A stretch of DNA of 64,000 nucleotides from assembly GCA_030220185.1 (NCBI GenBank), contig JASPKZ010003844.1, forward strand, positions 426,001 to 490,000, in the 5' to 3' direction. Positions 41,740 through 52,540 of the stretch are shown one piece after another. Numbering within the stretch: position 1 is the stretch's first letter; each line of letters opens with the position of its first letter. The notes below the pieces were generated by a model. It ran no database searches and was not told the DNA's origin. It worked only from the letters and a program-made list of their open reading frames with translations. A program made the translations under genes and the position numbers. The stretch comes from Diploptera punctata. Its lineage: Eukaryota > Arthropoda > Insecta > Blattodea > Blaberidae.

Positions 41740-42264
41740 TTAATATAATTTTGATTAGTAGTTGCACTACTTAAATAAACCACAATGGACTTAGTTCCCC
41801 TGCAGGGAAATTCATTGACGATGTTTGCTGCTTTTGGCTGGTCAATACCTAGAAATTTCTCTCTAGGAATAAACCATTTGCAGTATTACAATAGCATTCT
41901 GTACATCGCTGGAGGTTAACCGCTTCAATAATGCCGGGGATGGATTTTTGACTCTGCATCGTCATTGTCTGCTGAAGACAATGAACTGTTCTTTGTCAAA
42001 CCAAATTCCCCGAATTGTGATCTATGTTCTAGTTGTAAAGCAATCACCGAATCTATATTCTCATGTGTGGTTTAGAGTAAATTGTTCCCAGAATAATTTT
42101 TTGAAATGTGGTCAAACGTGTTCATGTTGGATCTCAATATAGTTAGGATTTTGATATAATTGTCTCTAATTAATTTCCCAGCTACATCCTAGGTAACTAA
42201 ATTGATTTCTAATATAAGGCTGATTGAAATTTATTTGTGACTTATAGAATAAATTAATATATTT
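41740..42264. other. No recognised feature
   Basis: No recognised content; the 64-aa frame at 41948-42142 has no family signature. Confidence 0.4.
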
Positions 42265-42895
42265 ATTATTTACTAGCTAATACCCGGCGTGTGCTGCTAC
42301 ACCTAAATAAATGCTAATGCGGTTTTGCATTTAGTTGTATAAGTAAAAGGTGAAATAAAATAAATTTATATCGTTATTATTTTTAGATACACCGTGCTGA
42401 TTAACTGGCGTTGCCCGGGAATCTACGCATCCCAATGTACTTGGCATAAATGAGCTGAGAGACAAAATTCGTTATTTTGAGTTATCCATAAAAGAATACC
42501 CGCCGTGCGCTGCTATGCTTGCCCGGGAATCTACTTATCCCGATCTTCTTGGCATCAATGAAAGACAAAAATGGTTATTGTGAGTTATCCTTAAAATATG
42601 AACATATGCTGTCGCGAACTTTTCTGTAGAGTTTTTTTTAAGATATTCAATTCTGTGTACAATAATTTTGTGTATTTGTTACGTTTTAGGCAGCGTAAGC
42701 GTTTTTCACTACAAAGGGTGTTTTTTTTATTGGTGTAGGATTTGAGTATCTAAACTCTCTTATAGACTATGTTCATCCCGAGAATCTCCTGAACATTTTG
42801 CAAAAAACCTCATCACAATCGGATCAACAGTATGGCTGCGCATAAAGTACGAACAGACAAATAAACATTAATTTTTATAATTATATTACATTAGA
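42265..42895 (+). repeat. Dispersed repeat of the 'tagctaatacccggcgtg' type
   Basis: Starts ttactagctaatacccggcg and ends with atcggatcaacagtatggct, acagacaaataaac and a TTATA-type end, the two ends of a widespread arthropod repeat class that I know by sequence but cannot classify with certainty. Within it the text ttgcccgggaatctac to gagttatcc is repeated in tandem (about 42411-42494 and 42509-42588). Confidence 0.6.
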
Positions 42896-42896
42896 G

Positions 42897-43091
42897 TCTT
42901 CTTCTTCTTCCTTCCAAGTATTAGGCCAAGGCCTGTTACGATCCTATAGAAAATTTTCCCTCCAGCGTTTCATAGGACGGCCCAGTGATCTTCGTCCTCT
43001 TGGTATATAATTATAAACAGCTTTGGGGATCCGATTTGAACTCATTCTTTCAAGATGGTGTTTCCAATTTAGTTGGTACTGTTTAATATAC
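42897..43091 (-). mobile_element. LINE-E, short 3' fragment, minus copy
   Basis: Reverse complement of 62440-62635 with few changes. On the minus strand: QYQLNWKHHLERMSSNRIPK and GRRSLGRPMKRW, 3' end at left with CTTCTTCTTCTTCC. One of the least decayed LINE pieces here. Confidence 0.9.
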
Positions 43092-43419
43092 CCCTCAGGG
43101 GTCCTCATCTAGGGGATATGGGGATGGCGACCACAAGGGGCCCAAGCTGAGCAAAACATTTCTTCCACTTACTTGTGTTTTGCACTCTTTTAACTTTACT
43201 ATCTAACCTCTCTTGGTTAACTCTTGTTTTTTTCGACCCCGACGCTATTAGGGCATCCGAGGGCTAGGGAGTCTTTCCTTTCTTCCATTTCTTCTTTCCT
43301 TTATTTTCTTTTCTTCTCCAGAAAAGCCTGACCAGAGGCTATAAGATGGCAGCCCCATCACTGGCCTTGCCTTCCTTTGGCCAGCAACCAATCGAAGGGA
43401 CTATTATTATGCTTTCAAG
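43092..43419 (+). repeat. GC-richer segment, probably a piece of a dispersed element
   Basis: Contains cgaccccgacgctattaggg, catccgagggctagggagtc and agcctgaccagaggctataa. The base composition is unlike the flanks. It is followed directly by a LINE coding fragment, so it could be the 5' part of that LINE. Confidence 0.45.
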
Positions 43420-43580
43420 TCTTATACGAGATTTGAAAAAGTGGACTATACTTATAAAGTAAGTCTTTTCCGAGATCCCACTATTACCTGGCTATACAAA
43501 TGCAGATTAGATCGTCTAGTTCAAGAAACACCGGTTGGTGAAAATATTGAAGAAGAATGGCTTGCTCTACATTAGAGTTC
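43420..43580 (+). mobile_element. LINE fragment: linker between endonuclease and RT
   Basis: Plus frame: YTYKVSLFRDPTITWLYKCR, LDRLVQETPVGENIEEEW and a stop after LALH. This matches the segment after the APE-type endonuclease and before the RT in insect EN-RT LINEs (..LKDP..WLYQ.RL..L......N.EEEW..). No other part of the protein is next to it. Confidence 0.65.
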
Positions 43581-43671
43581 AGTATGTTAAAACTCTACGT
43601 TACCAACATTAGAAAAAAAAACTCTTTAGTGTTTGCAGTACTTGTTATCCAACCATAATTAAAACACACTA

Positions 43672-44740
43672 ACTAACTAACAAACCCACTAGCACGTAGC
43701 TTTATGACCACTTGTACATAGTATCTTCATACATCATTATCCTGAGCTAATGTTTATCCTGTATAATTTCCTCCCTTAAATCTTAGTTAATATTATTCTT
43801 CCACCAAATTCTTGGTCTATTTACTTAACGCTTCCCGCCTGATTTTCCTAAAAGAATTCTAGGTCTTCTTTCATTCCCCATTCCTGCTACATGTTCTGTC
43901 CATCGCAGTCTACGAGACACGTGGAACGAAATAAGTACTGTCGTATTTTAATAAAATTTAATTTAATTATTAAGTAAAAAAGCTTAAATAATTTTATGGG
44001 ACGAGTACACCCTATAGAGGTTAATACTTTTATTAATTTAATTGATTGGTTTATTACCTTAATTTTTTTAATTATTTTGTAACTGTTATTATTAAGTCTG
44101 GCTTCACATAAATATCATGTAGCTCATTGTTATATTCGTCTCTTTTTGGTCCAAAATATTTCCTAACAAATTTATTTTCAAATACTCGTAATCTTCTCTC
44201 CTTCCTTAAAGTACGAGTCCATGTTACGCATCCATATAATTTAACTGGGGGGGGAAAAAAAATATATATATTTTTTTCATTTTAGTTTATTGAGAGAAGT
44301 TGGGATGACATGCATTTCCAAAATTGAGCCTATGTTTGATTTCATTCTGTACCTTATTCCTGTTTGTAATTACTATTTGTAGGTATTTGAATTCTGCCAC
44401 TTCTTCAAAAATTTCCTCATTTTTCGTTAACTGCCCATTTCCATTATATAATGAATGTCTATGTATGACCATACATTTAGTTTTCTGATGTTTACTTCCA
44501 GCCTCAATTTCTTAGCATTACTCAATAGAATGTGGGTATTGATCTTGAGTATCTCCTCTCTATATTCTAATACTATGCCTACTATATCATCAGCATATAC
44601 TAACAGCTTATTAATACCATTAGTTGTATACCTTTTTTATCCTCTAAATATTTGATAGAATGCTTTAATACAAAATTGAGTAATGGAGGAGATAGTGCAT
44701 CTCCATGCTTTAACCCATTATGAATGTCAAGAGTACCTTA
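43672..44740 (-). mobile_element. LINE-A, longest copy, reaching the RT catalytic motif
   Basis: 3' end at left (aactaactaacaaacccact). The tail runs to 43918, is interrupted by 175 bp of foreign AT-rich DNA, and continues 44094-44740. On the minus strand the 5' part gives GLKHGDALSPLLLNFVLKHS (motif B), LLVYADDIVGIVLEYREEIL (motif C with YADD), NAKKLRLEVN, and MEMGS. The motif B and C texts resemble EN-RT LINEs of the RTE/related kind. Many stops; dead. Confidence 0.9.
43919..44093. other. 175-bp AT-rich insert within LINE-A
   Basis: Interrupts LINE-A at tctacgagac. It contains several ttaatttaatt-type repeats; no TIRs or tRNA box seen. The element it belongs to is unknown. Confidence 0.6.
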
Positions 44741-45025
44741 AAAAGAGTTTGTGTACCTGCACCCTTTACTTGTGCAATTTAGACACATTCGAATAAAACA
44801 CTATAACATCATTATCTCTTGCTTCATGAACACCAACGCAAGGTATCTCATCACTCCACAATTTGGAGTCTAGATCATTTAGGCCTGTTATCTCCACTTC
44901 CTGAAACTGGATTCCTTATCACAGGTTATCATTTGACATAAATACATATATTTTAATCGCGGTTTAAATATACTTACGCGTATCTATTCATATTATTATA
45001 TTTTAATTATATACAGATTTTTAAT
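44741..45025. other. No recognised gene
   Basis: On the minus strand a short frame (LDSKLWSDEIPCVGVHEARD, then NDVIVFYSNVSKLHK; about 44915-44785) looks protein-like but I do not recognise it. Confidence 0.35.
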
Positions 45026-45029
45026 GTTT

Positions 45030-45205
45030 ACACATCTTTCTCTGCCTAAAGTTTTATTTTCCTTCTCCACTCGTCTCTATCCATCCAATCCATGTCCTCC
45101 AGTCCTCTTGTTCTCATTCCAGTTGTTATTTCTTGCATCCACGATTTTAATGTTTTCAATGTTTTCCTGGGTAACCTTTCTTCTTGCATTGATCATATAT
45201 TAATT
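45030..45205 (-). mobile_element. LINE C-terminal tail, minus scrap
   Basis: Minus strand: LPRKTLKTLKSWMQEITTGM, RTRGLEDMDWMDRDEWRRKI, KL and a stop; the last residues of a LINE ORF2 similar to that at 45330. Confidence 0.75.
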
Positions 45206-45221
45206 AATGGTTCCAGTCTAA

Positions 45222-45253
45222 ATTATTATTATTACTATTATTATTACTAGAAT

Positions 45254-45292
<39 letters not shown>
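45222..45292. repeat. (TTA)n and (TAG)n microsatellites
   Basis: Short TTA run, then about 12 TAG units at 45253-45291, between the two oppositely oriented LINE scraps. Confidence 0.95.
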
Positions 45293-45329
45293 GCCTACTA
45301 TCCAAGAAAAAATAAACATTAACGAAACA

Positions 45330-45600
45330 ATTATATAATTTGTGGGAAATAAACAATTACAATGGTTTGAACACATGAAGAGGATGAATGAAGATAGATT
45401 GCCAGTTAGGAGTTTGGAGTGAATTCCAAATCGGAGGAAAATAAGGGAGAGGCCTAAGAAGACATGGATAGAGAGAATTATGATTTTGATGAAGGACAGG
45501 GGACTGCAGGATGATGACTAAAAGGATAGGAATGAAGGAAGAGAATCTAAACTTAATATTGGGCAGAGGAAGATACATGCTTTTAAGACCAGTTAAATAG
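45330..45600 (+). mobile_element. LINE C-terminal tail, plus copy
   Basis: NKQLQWFEHMKRMNEDRLPV, then after a stop RRKIRERPKKTWIERIMILM, KDRGLQDDD, and KLNIGQRKIHAF. The 3' part corresponds to the minus scrap at 45030-45205. Confidence 0.8.
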
Positions 45601-45604
45601 ACTA

Positions 45605-46290
45605 TTTAACTCATGCCCCAAATGGGAGTCAACGACCAATCACGTTTCAATGATTTCTGTTTTACAACCAATCAGAGTCGTGTTTCACGAAATATTTATC
45701 AGTGTTAAATTTACCATATTAGAGAAAGCCACCATCGTTTAATATTCTGAACAGGTCTGACCATTATTTTGCAGTGACTGAGGAGCTTGCAGGAGTTAAT
45801 ATAAAAACATTTGTAGCAATTTATTACACCACCAAAAAAAAAACACTGTTTGTACTTTCTTAAATGTATTTTTTCCCAGGTAATAATCCAGAAAAATATA
45901 ATTGTCATATTTACATCATACGACATCAGAAATGAATTAATATACAGTTTGATGTGTTTCATTTTTTCTCCACTAGAGGGCATTCTTACAATATTGCGTT
46001 CCTTTGGCAATAAATAGTATGATCTGGTTGCAGTGATAAACAAAAGCAGATGAAGCGTACCAATCGTTTTTCACTTGTTTTCAAACATCGCCGTTTACAT
46101 TAAATATATAAATATTTTAAAATAACTATAGTTAAATAATGATTTGTGAGTAAAGAGCTTAATTTTATTCGTTAAATAGTCCTAACAAATGCCACTCTTG
46201 ATTTCCAAATTCTGTAGATAAATTCACTCCTCACTTCGTGAGTCGTGAATTTATCGATAATTTGGAAATCACTCGTGGCATTACTTATGA
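45605..46290 (-). mobile_element. Noncoding repeat element, long copy
   Basis: Reverse-complement match to 29000-29457 with about 230 extra bp in the middle (45735-45965). One end ctcatgccccaaatgggagt, the other with the hairpin cactcctcacttcgtgagtc. Some flanking copies of gactatttaac could be terminal repeats. No frame; type unknown. Confidence 0.8.
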
Positions 46291-46294
46291 TAAA

Positions 46295-46362
46295 TAATAC
46301 AATAATAATAATAATAATAAGAATAATAATACTTATTATTATTCTTATTATTATTATTATCA
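46295..46362. repeat. (AAT)n/(ATT)n palindromic microsatellite
   Basis: AAT units followed by ATT units, so it forms a perfect hairpin. Confidence 0.95.
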
Positions 46363-46479
46363 TCGAAAAAAGGATGATTTTATATACTATGCATTCAAGC
46401 GATGAGAGAGTTTTCGAGGAGGGCTTTGAATATTCTCTTTTGATGCTGGTATGCACATAATGTACCTTGTATAGTGATG

Positions 46480-46673
46480 TAATAACTCGTTGTTCAACAA
46501 TTCGCCACTCTGTCTCATCGCCTGGACGCTCAGTATATATAATGTCATATGATTTATTATACCTTATAATTTTTGAATACGTTTAATTGTAATTTGTATT
46601 TTGTACATATTTGTGATGTGTGAATGGATAGAAAGGCGTATGATCTTAATTCTGCCAGAATAAATTAAACATA
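46480..46673 (+). mobile_element. LINE-J 3' end
   Basis: 3' untranslated text with ttgtattttgtacatatttg and gatcttaattctgccagaat before an A-rich end, resembling the end of 56800-57318 (ccttaactctgccagttaaa). No coding part. Confidence 0.5.
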
Positions 46674-46679
46674 ATTATA

Positions 46680-47215
46680 AGAAGTAAAGCAGAGTTAGCA
46701 ATGGCAAAAGAAGCTTTCATCAAGAAGAAAAGCATTTTCTATGAACCTTTGGCAAAATAATTACGGATGAGGCTAGTGAAGGGCTTTGTGTGCAGTGTAG
46801 TACTGCATGGTGCAGAGACTTGGACATTACGACGGAATGAGGAAAAGCGACTGGAAGCTTTTGAGATGTGGATATGGAGAAGGATGGAACGTATAAAATA
46901 CAAAATAAAATAAAAAAAAAAGATGTACTTGGCAGAGTGGTTGAAGAAAGAACAATGCTGGAACTCATAAAGAAGAGGAAAATAAATTGGATTGGCCACT
47001 GGCTGAGAAGAAACTGCCTGCTGATGGATGTCCTAGAAGGAATGGTCAACGGAAAGAAAGTTAGAGGCAGAAAAATACACCACTTGATAGATAATATTAA
47101 AATAAATGGCTTTAATGCTGATACAAAAAGGAAAACTGAATTAAGGGAAGGATGGAGAATGCTGAGTTTGCAGTGAAAGATCTGCTCTGGGGCAGAACAC
47201 TATATACGAGAAACA
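46680..47215 (+). mobile_element. LINE-H, 5'-truncated
   Basis: Joined frames: AMAKEAFIKKKSIFYEP, RLVKGFVCSVVLHGAETWTL, NEEKRLEAFEMWIWRRMERI, DVLGRVVEERTMLELIKKRK, INWIGHWLRRNCLLMDVLEG and MVNGKKVRGRKIHHLIDNIK. The block RRNCLL..EG......GRGR is typical for one common insect LINE family. One stop and one shift. Confidence 0.88.
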
Positions 47216-47799
47216 AAAAAACTGTTTATTTTTCTCCTTAGTACCTATAGATTGAAACCATTGTATCTGTAAGTTTAATGAGGTAATGGTACAAAATTTC
47301 ATTCCACTCTTTGTTTGAACTGAGCGCACTTCTTCAGTGATGCTAACAGTATAAAAATGTCAATTTCACCAAAAGTGTCAGTTACACGGTATTGTTTCTT
47401 AAGCGACGATGTGTATGTATGTATTAGTGTTAATTCAGTGGAAATACTTAGCAAGACTCTTAAAGAACATAGAAGAAAGAGCACATAATATTTACTGCAA
47501 ATAATCACCTCATATTTAGTCTTCGAAATTCAAAATGAAAATTACATGATACGTATTTATCTCCTCTAGTATACCCCTTTAATGTGTTTGACTGTTATTC
47601 TAAGATCTAAACGAAAGCAGTGACTCCACTTGCTAAGCTTTTTTTTATCTTTTAATACGCTTTCACACGTGAAGACCCAATACAGGATTCATGATATAAA
47701 TATAAGGCTTGTCAAAACTTGAGATACAATTATACATATGATATAAGATTGTAAATGGAATATTTTGAGACAGTGAACCAATAGCCTTGTTGTCCTTAT
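47216..47799. other. No recognised feature
   Basis: No recognised content. Confidence 0.4.
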
Positions 47800-48075
47800 G
47801 TCGCCAAGATTATGAAGTCTAGAAGATAAAGATTGAGAGGTAGCTTGATTGGATGGCATTCATGCTTTTAAAATGCATGTTGGGAAACGTAAGAGACAGA
47901 TCATTAGGAAAGCCTAGACATAGATGGTGGTAAATATTTAGATTGTTCTTGGGAAACTATATATTGGAGATAAGAACTCGATTAAGTTGTCTGAGGGTAG
48001 TGACCTGCGGAGAACCTTGGTGAATGCTGCATTGAACCTACGGTCCATTAAGTCATTTAAATAGTCACACATATG
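47800..48075 (+). mobile_element. LINE C-terminal tail, decayed
   Basis: Text KPRHRWW near 47918 stands for GRPRxRW; the end reads SDLRRTLVNAALNLRSIKSF, the usual RALVNAALNLRVP end of an EN-RT LINE with changes. Frames are broken. Confidence 0.7.
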
Positions 48076-48239
48076 GGTAGTTTGAGAACCAATAGCCGTA
48101 AATTCGTGTATCAGATGCCAATAAATCTTGAACTTGTGAGAAACCAAGTCATTAAAGCCATAAAAGCTGGCTAGAATGATAAATAAAAACAAAACTGTTG
48201 TCAATCGTCGTTTTGGTTTAGATGTAACACCATAACTTA

Positions 48240-48395
48240 GATGCTGCGACCCCGAGATCGAACCCCGATGGATACAAGTGTCCGGATTAGGTTATTTTTC
48301 GGATTTTCCTTACCTGTGAGATAAAATATAGGAAAAGTAAAGTCAAAAATAGTCCCTGAACATCTACTGACCATCATAATCACACATATCACATT
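48240..48395 (+). mobile_element. SINE-A, diverged
   Basis: B box cgagatcgaaccccga, then gtgtccggattaggttattt, ggattttccttacctgtgag and gtccctgaacatctactgac in SINE-A order. The head is truncated. Confidence 0.75.
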
Positions 48396-48451
48396 CATAT
48401 TGTAAAAAAAACGCATTAAATACTCAAGAGAAGTACATTGACTAATGGTTA

Positions 48452-49053
48452 ACTAACTAACTCACTGGCACTATCGAACCCGTAGGTTCATACCGTGTGG
48501 ACATAAGCTCTCCATACATCCCTATCCTGAGCTAATGTTTTCCAATCATCCCCTGTATAATCTACTTCCCTCAAATCATAGTTAATGTTATTCTCCCATC
48601 TCATTCTTGGTCTACCAACTGGGCGTTTTCCCTCTAGATTTCCTACAAGAAGCTTCCATGCACGCCTTTCATTCCCCATTCGTGACATATGTCCCATCGC
48701 AGTCTACGAGACTTAACTGTTCTCATTATATCAGGCTTCCTATAAACACCATGTAATTCACTGTTAAGTAGTCTTCTCCATTCACTTCTCTGTTCATTTC
48801 TTTGGTCCAAAAATGTTTCTAAGTATTTTATTCTCAAATGATTGTAATCCCCTTTCCTCCCTTAAAGTAAGAGTCCATGTTTCGCATCCATATAATGTAA
48901 CTGGTAGAATAATAGTTTTATATATTTTCAGTTTAACGCTTTTTGAAAGGAGTTGGGACATAATAGCACGCATTTCCAGAATTGAGCCTATGTTTAATTT
49001 CTTTGTGCATCTCATTCCTGTTTGTGATTATTGTTCCCAGGTATTTGAAATCG
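48452..49053 (-). mobile_element. LINE-A, 5'-truncated, with 10-bp target duplication
   Basis: Minus frames: AIMSQLLSKSVKLKIYKTII, LPVTLYGCETWTLTLREERG, FENKILRNIFGPKK, RMGNERRAWKLLVGNLEGKR, PVGRPRMRWENNINYDLREV, TGDDWKTLAQDRDVWRAYV. The string ctaatggtta lies at 48442-48451 and 49054-49063 and marks the insertion. Confidence 0.94.
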
Positions 49054-49063
49054 CTAATGGTTA

Positions 49064-49394
49064 CACCTGAAAATCATAAAATGCAATATATTTCATGTTA
49101 AAGCGTCTATAAAAATGAAATAAATTATTTTATGAAATTTTGAAGAGATGATATTGTTCCATACGACAGAAACCTAGTAAAAAGCTAGACCTAAACAAAT
49201 TCTGATATAAGCCTTTATTCCAGATGTCATAGTTCCTACTGAAAAATCATTCCGATCGGGTTGCCAATTGTTTCTAGGATTAGCCTATAAGAAAATCCGA
49301 AATTTTTAGACACAGTACCTATAACCCATAGAAAACACGCGATGTAAATTTTATAGTTAGAGCGATAATGAATAAAACAAAATTTCGATTTAAC
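49064..49394. other. No recognised feature
   Basis: No recognised content. Confidence 0.4.
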
Positions 49395-49855
49395 AACATT
49401 CATAATTTTGTTTCTCCCAGTTATATTATTTGGATGCGATACGTGGACTCTTACTTTAAGGGAGAAAATATTACGAGTTTTGAGAATAAAGTTGTTAGGA
49501 ACATTTTTGGATCTAAGAGAGAAGAACAGATAGGCGAACGGAGAATACAATGCAACAGTGAGCTACATAATCTTTATTGGAAACCAGATATAATAAAATT
49601 TTAATCTCGTACACTGCGATGGGCTGGACATGTGGCACGGATGGGGAATGAAACAGGGACATGGAAACTCCTTGTAGGAAAACCAGAGGGAAAGCGTCCA
49701 ATAGGTGGACCAAAAATGTTGTGGGAGAATAACATGATTTAAGGGAAGTAGATTATAAGGTAATGATCGCAAAACATTAGCTCAGGATAGAGATGTATGG
49801 AGAGCATTAACCTACGGATTCATGAACCGGGATTCGATAGTGTCAGTGAGTTAAT
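49395..49855 (+). mobile_element. LINE-A, 5'-truncated, degraded
   Basis: PVILFGCDTWTLTLREK-type text through NKVVRNIFGSKREEQ and GHVARMGNET to a changed tail. 3' end gtcagtgagttaatt. Many small indels, older than the copies with clean target duplications. Confidence 0.88.
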
Positions 49856-49884
49856 TTTGTTCAGGTAGTAATACAAATATATTA

Positions 49885-50034
49885 ATAATCACACTGTTTC
49901 GTGGGTTCAAACCCCGTAGGGATTCATGGATTTTTAAGGGCACAAACATACTGAGCATGACTTATTTCCCATGGAACGTAAATCGTTGATCGCTTGTTGT
50001 AGATTTACGGGACGTTAAGTAGTCTTAAATAAAC
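49885..50034 (+). mobile_element. SINE-C-like repeat, plus copy
   Basis: B-box-like gggttcaaaccccgta at 49903, then atttttaagggcacaaacat, gaacgtaaatcgttgatcgc and tgtagatttacgggacgtta, matching 13890-14060 in inverse. Confidence 0.65.
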
Positions 50035-50035
50035 A

Positions 50036-50945
50036 ATAGTTAAAAAAAACTAAAAACACGCTTTATTAGAAAACTGAAATAAAAAATGAAAAATAATTTT
50101 AATTTCCAACACGCTTGGGATAAAATTTAAAATTTAAGTGGTTAACCCAAAAAATAATCTCCACACACCTAGAATAAAACTGGAGTTAGCTACAAAAAAA
50201 ATATAATTTTACCATCAAAAGCGTGGGGTGCTCTATATCAATTAATATATTTGATAATAAACAGATATTGGTAAGAGTAAAGTCTCTAAGAAGAAAACGT
50301 AAAAACCATAAAAAGCACCCCACGCTTTTGATGGTTTAATTATTTTTTTTGTAGATAACTCTAGTTTTACTCTAATGTGTTGGAGATGATTTTTTTGTTG
50401 ACCACTTTAATTTTATCTCAAAGAGTGTTGAAATTAAAATTACTTTTCATTTTTTAGTTCGGTTTTCTAATAAAGCGTGTTGTTTTAGTTTTTTTAAAAC
50501 TATTTTTTATTTTTAGTTTGGTTTTCTGATAAAGCGTGTTGTTTTAGTTTTTTAAACTCTTATTTATTTTTTAAGTTTTAGTTTAACTGATTGTCATAAA
50601 ACGGAATCCCATGACAATTTAATTGCTTAATACTCTTCTAAAAAATCTCCGGGCCGGATTTGAACCAGCGACCTATGGATTATTGAAATTATATACCACT
50701 ATAGTCCACCGCTCTACCAACTGATCTCTTACAACGATTGACTAAAAAGTCGATAAGTCCGCAACCTATTATACCGGTTTTTATTTTTTTGATTTTCTGA
50801 TGATTCTGGCCAGGATTTTAGAAAAAAAACATGAAATTATTGTACTGTCATTGGTCCTTTACAAGTATATAAAGTTTCAAGTCCAACCAATGTTTTTAAG
50901 TGGGTGAAAATCGTGGTCAAAGATTCCGTTACTTAGATACAAGTC
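50036..50945 (-). mobile_element. tRNA-Tyr/palindrome composite element, minus copy
   Basis: Left part 50036-50578 is a long palindrome (arms about 200 bp, with gcgtggggtgct near the centre). It is followed by a tRNA-Tyr-like segment (50646-50733, minus) and one copy of a 165-bp unit (about 50770-50945: accggtttttat, tggccaggattttag, gggtgaaaatcgtgg, gattccgttac). This order is the exact inverse of 60713-61906. The outer 60 bp of the right palindrome arm is repeated once more. Confidence 0.85.
50646..50733 (-). repeat. tRNA-Tyr-like pseudogene with intron remnant
   Basis: Minus strand: D arm gatcagttggtagagcggtg, anticodon side ggactatag, about 19 extra bases like a tRNA-Tyr intron, ataatccataggtcgc, and T arm ctggttcaaatccggc. 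tRNA-Tyr in animals has exactly this pattern with a GTA anticodon; here the anticodon is changed and the acceptor stem does not close. Confidence 0.75.
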
Positions 50946-51355
50946 AAGCCAATATAAAGCGTGTAATAATATGAAATAAGAAGCCTCTGAAAACAAATTG
51001 TTGGCTATTTTACGCCCAAATTTGAATTACGACCGTAATGATATGTTAAGGAGAATCGTTGAATAAAGTAACTAACTAATCATAGTGTATTATGTTTGTA
51101 ACATTGTGTCTGTCCATCAAGACTGTGTATGAAGGTCGAATAAACGATTCATTTTATGGCGCGAATCTGGAGAAATGTGCGTATGACATCATTTTGAGTT
51201 TATGGTCATTGACAAACATGTGCATATCGAATGCATGCCTTTATATGCCTCATGAAAATAATGGTACATATAGTGACACTATAGAGTAACCTCTGTCAGA
51301 AGAATCAGTATTACAAACACACACGAGTGAAGGCCGTTTTATTGAATTTCAATGT
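50946..51355. other. No recognised gene
   Basis: The 65-aa frame at 51092-51289 (MFVTLCLSIKTVYEGRINDS...) is not known to me. It is in the same frame as the hisC segment downstream with a single TAA (51287) between; this may be chance. Confidence 0.35.
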
Positions 51356-51850
51356 AAGAATGATTTAATACAAGCATTTACACTAAAAGTTTTCAAACTG
51401 TGTGTTTCTCCTTCCCAAGTATTTTTAGGGACTGGAAGTGATGAAATCATTGATTTAATATATCGTATTTTTTCTCGTCCCAAAATAGATCATTCCATCA
51501 TTTTTCCTCCTACTTATGATGTGTATGATGAAAGTGGAAATATCCATGAAGTAGATGTAATTAAAATTTTTCTTACAGAAGAAAATTATCAATTAGACTT
51601 AAAAAATAGAAAAAAATTGTAAATACGCATAGTAAAATTATTTTTATTTGTTCTCCAAATAACCCTACACGAAATGATATTAATAGAGAAGATATAGAAA
51701 ATATAATAAAAAATCACAGGAATTGTTGTTATAGAATTCCTCGCAAAACTAATTCTATGATGAAAATTTTTTTGAAAAAATTAAAACATGATAAATTCAG
51801 AACTTTTTGTAGAATTTATAAAATATAATGAAAAAATGTATTGAAGCTTT
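51356..51850 (+). pseudogene. hisC: Bacterial hisC-like fragment (histidinol-phosphate aminotransferase), probable endosymbiont insert
   Basis: Frame from about 51359 reads SPSQVFLGTGSDEIIDLIYR, IFSRPKIDHSIIFPPTYDVY, DESGNIHEVDVIKIFLTEEN and YQLDLKN. A one-base shift in an A-run near 51610 is followed by KIVNTHSKIIFICSPNNPTR, NDINREDIENIIKN and, after another shift, TGIVVI. GxGSDEIIDL, PPTYxxY, QLDL and the CSPNNPTG block are family signatures of HisC, a PLP enzyme of bacterial histidine synthesis that animals lack. The text breaks off just before the expected DEAY; AT-rich DNA follows to about 51850. Only the middle third of a usual 350-residue protein is left, so it is nonfunctional. Blattabacterium is the likely source (inference). 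Confidence 0.85.
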
Positions 51851-52084
51851 TAAAAAAATTAAAATTTTGTTGAAAAATGTAAAACTTTTATCTATTTGAG
51901 GGCGGAGCACTTAGATCGGAAGAGATATAAAATTGGAAATGCAAATAACTACATGAACGTGGGAGATTAGTCAGAAATATATATTTAGAATACGGAAAAT
52001 GAGTAAGAAGCGGGAAGGAAGAGATAAATAATGTATTAATGTGCATTTCCTTTCAAAAAACTTTAATCTGAAAATATATAAAAA
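51851..52084. other. No recognised feature
   Basis: AT-rich; could still belong to the bacterial insert, but I see no protein match. Confidence 0.4.
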
Positions 52085-52160
52085 GTCATTCTCCCAGTTA
52101 TATTTTATGGACTTGAAACATAGACTCTTAATTTAAGGGAGGAAAGGAGATTATGAGTAT
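52085..52160 (+). mobile_element. LINE-A, left piece of a copy split by another LINE
   Basis: VILPVIFYGLET, then TLNLREERRL up to ggagattatgagtat. It resumes at 52541. Confidence 0.88.
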
Positions 52161-52540
52161 CTTCTTCTTTTTCTTCTTCACTTCACGGGCTAGGCAAAAA
52201 TTTCCTGTTCCGCTTCACAGTTGTTCTGTCCATCTTTTCACTGGCTTTCCTACATTCCTTGAACCTCTTGGCTTGTAGTTGAATGGTGCTCTTGGTAATC
52301 TTGTTACATTCATTCTTTCTACATGTCTAAACCATTTCTCTATATATTCTTTGATTTTTCTCATTCAATGGATATGTATTTAACTCTGTTCTTATATCTT
52401 CATTCTTTATCCGATCCAATCTTGTGCAGCCTTTTGTTCTTCTAAGGAAGTTCATTTCTGAGCTTTATATTCTACTTTGTAATTTTTTGGTCATTACCTA
52501 AGTTTCGCTCCCGTAAAGTAATGCAGGAACTGCCAATGTG
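52161..52540 (-). mobile_element. LINE, 5'-truncated, nested in LINE-A
   Basis: Minus strand: 3' end CTTCTTCTTTTTCTTC at left. The frames give LAVPALLYGSET, SSEMNFLRRTKGCTRLDRIK and NEDIRTELN, then after a shift RMNVTRLPRAPFNYKPRGSR and GKPVKRWTEQL. tatgagtat at 52152-52160 and tacgagtat at 52541-52549 form a 9-bp target duplication with one mismatch; the LINE-A consensus at this spot has tacgagtat. Confidence 0.87.

Noticed and set aside
51092..51289. 65-aa frame before the hisC segment as a host gene or hisC 5' end
   Set aside because: In the same frame, but it has no HisC features and no known family; left unassigned.
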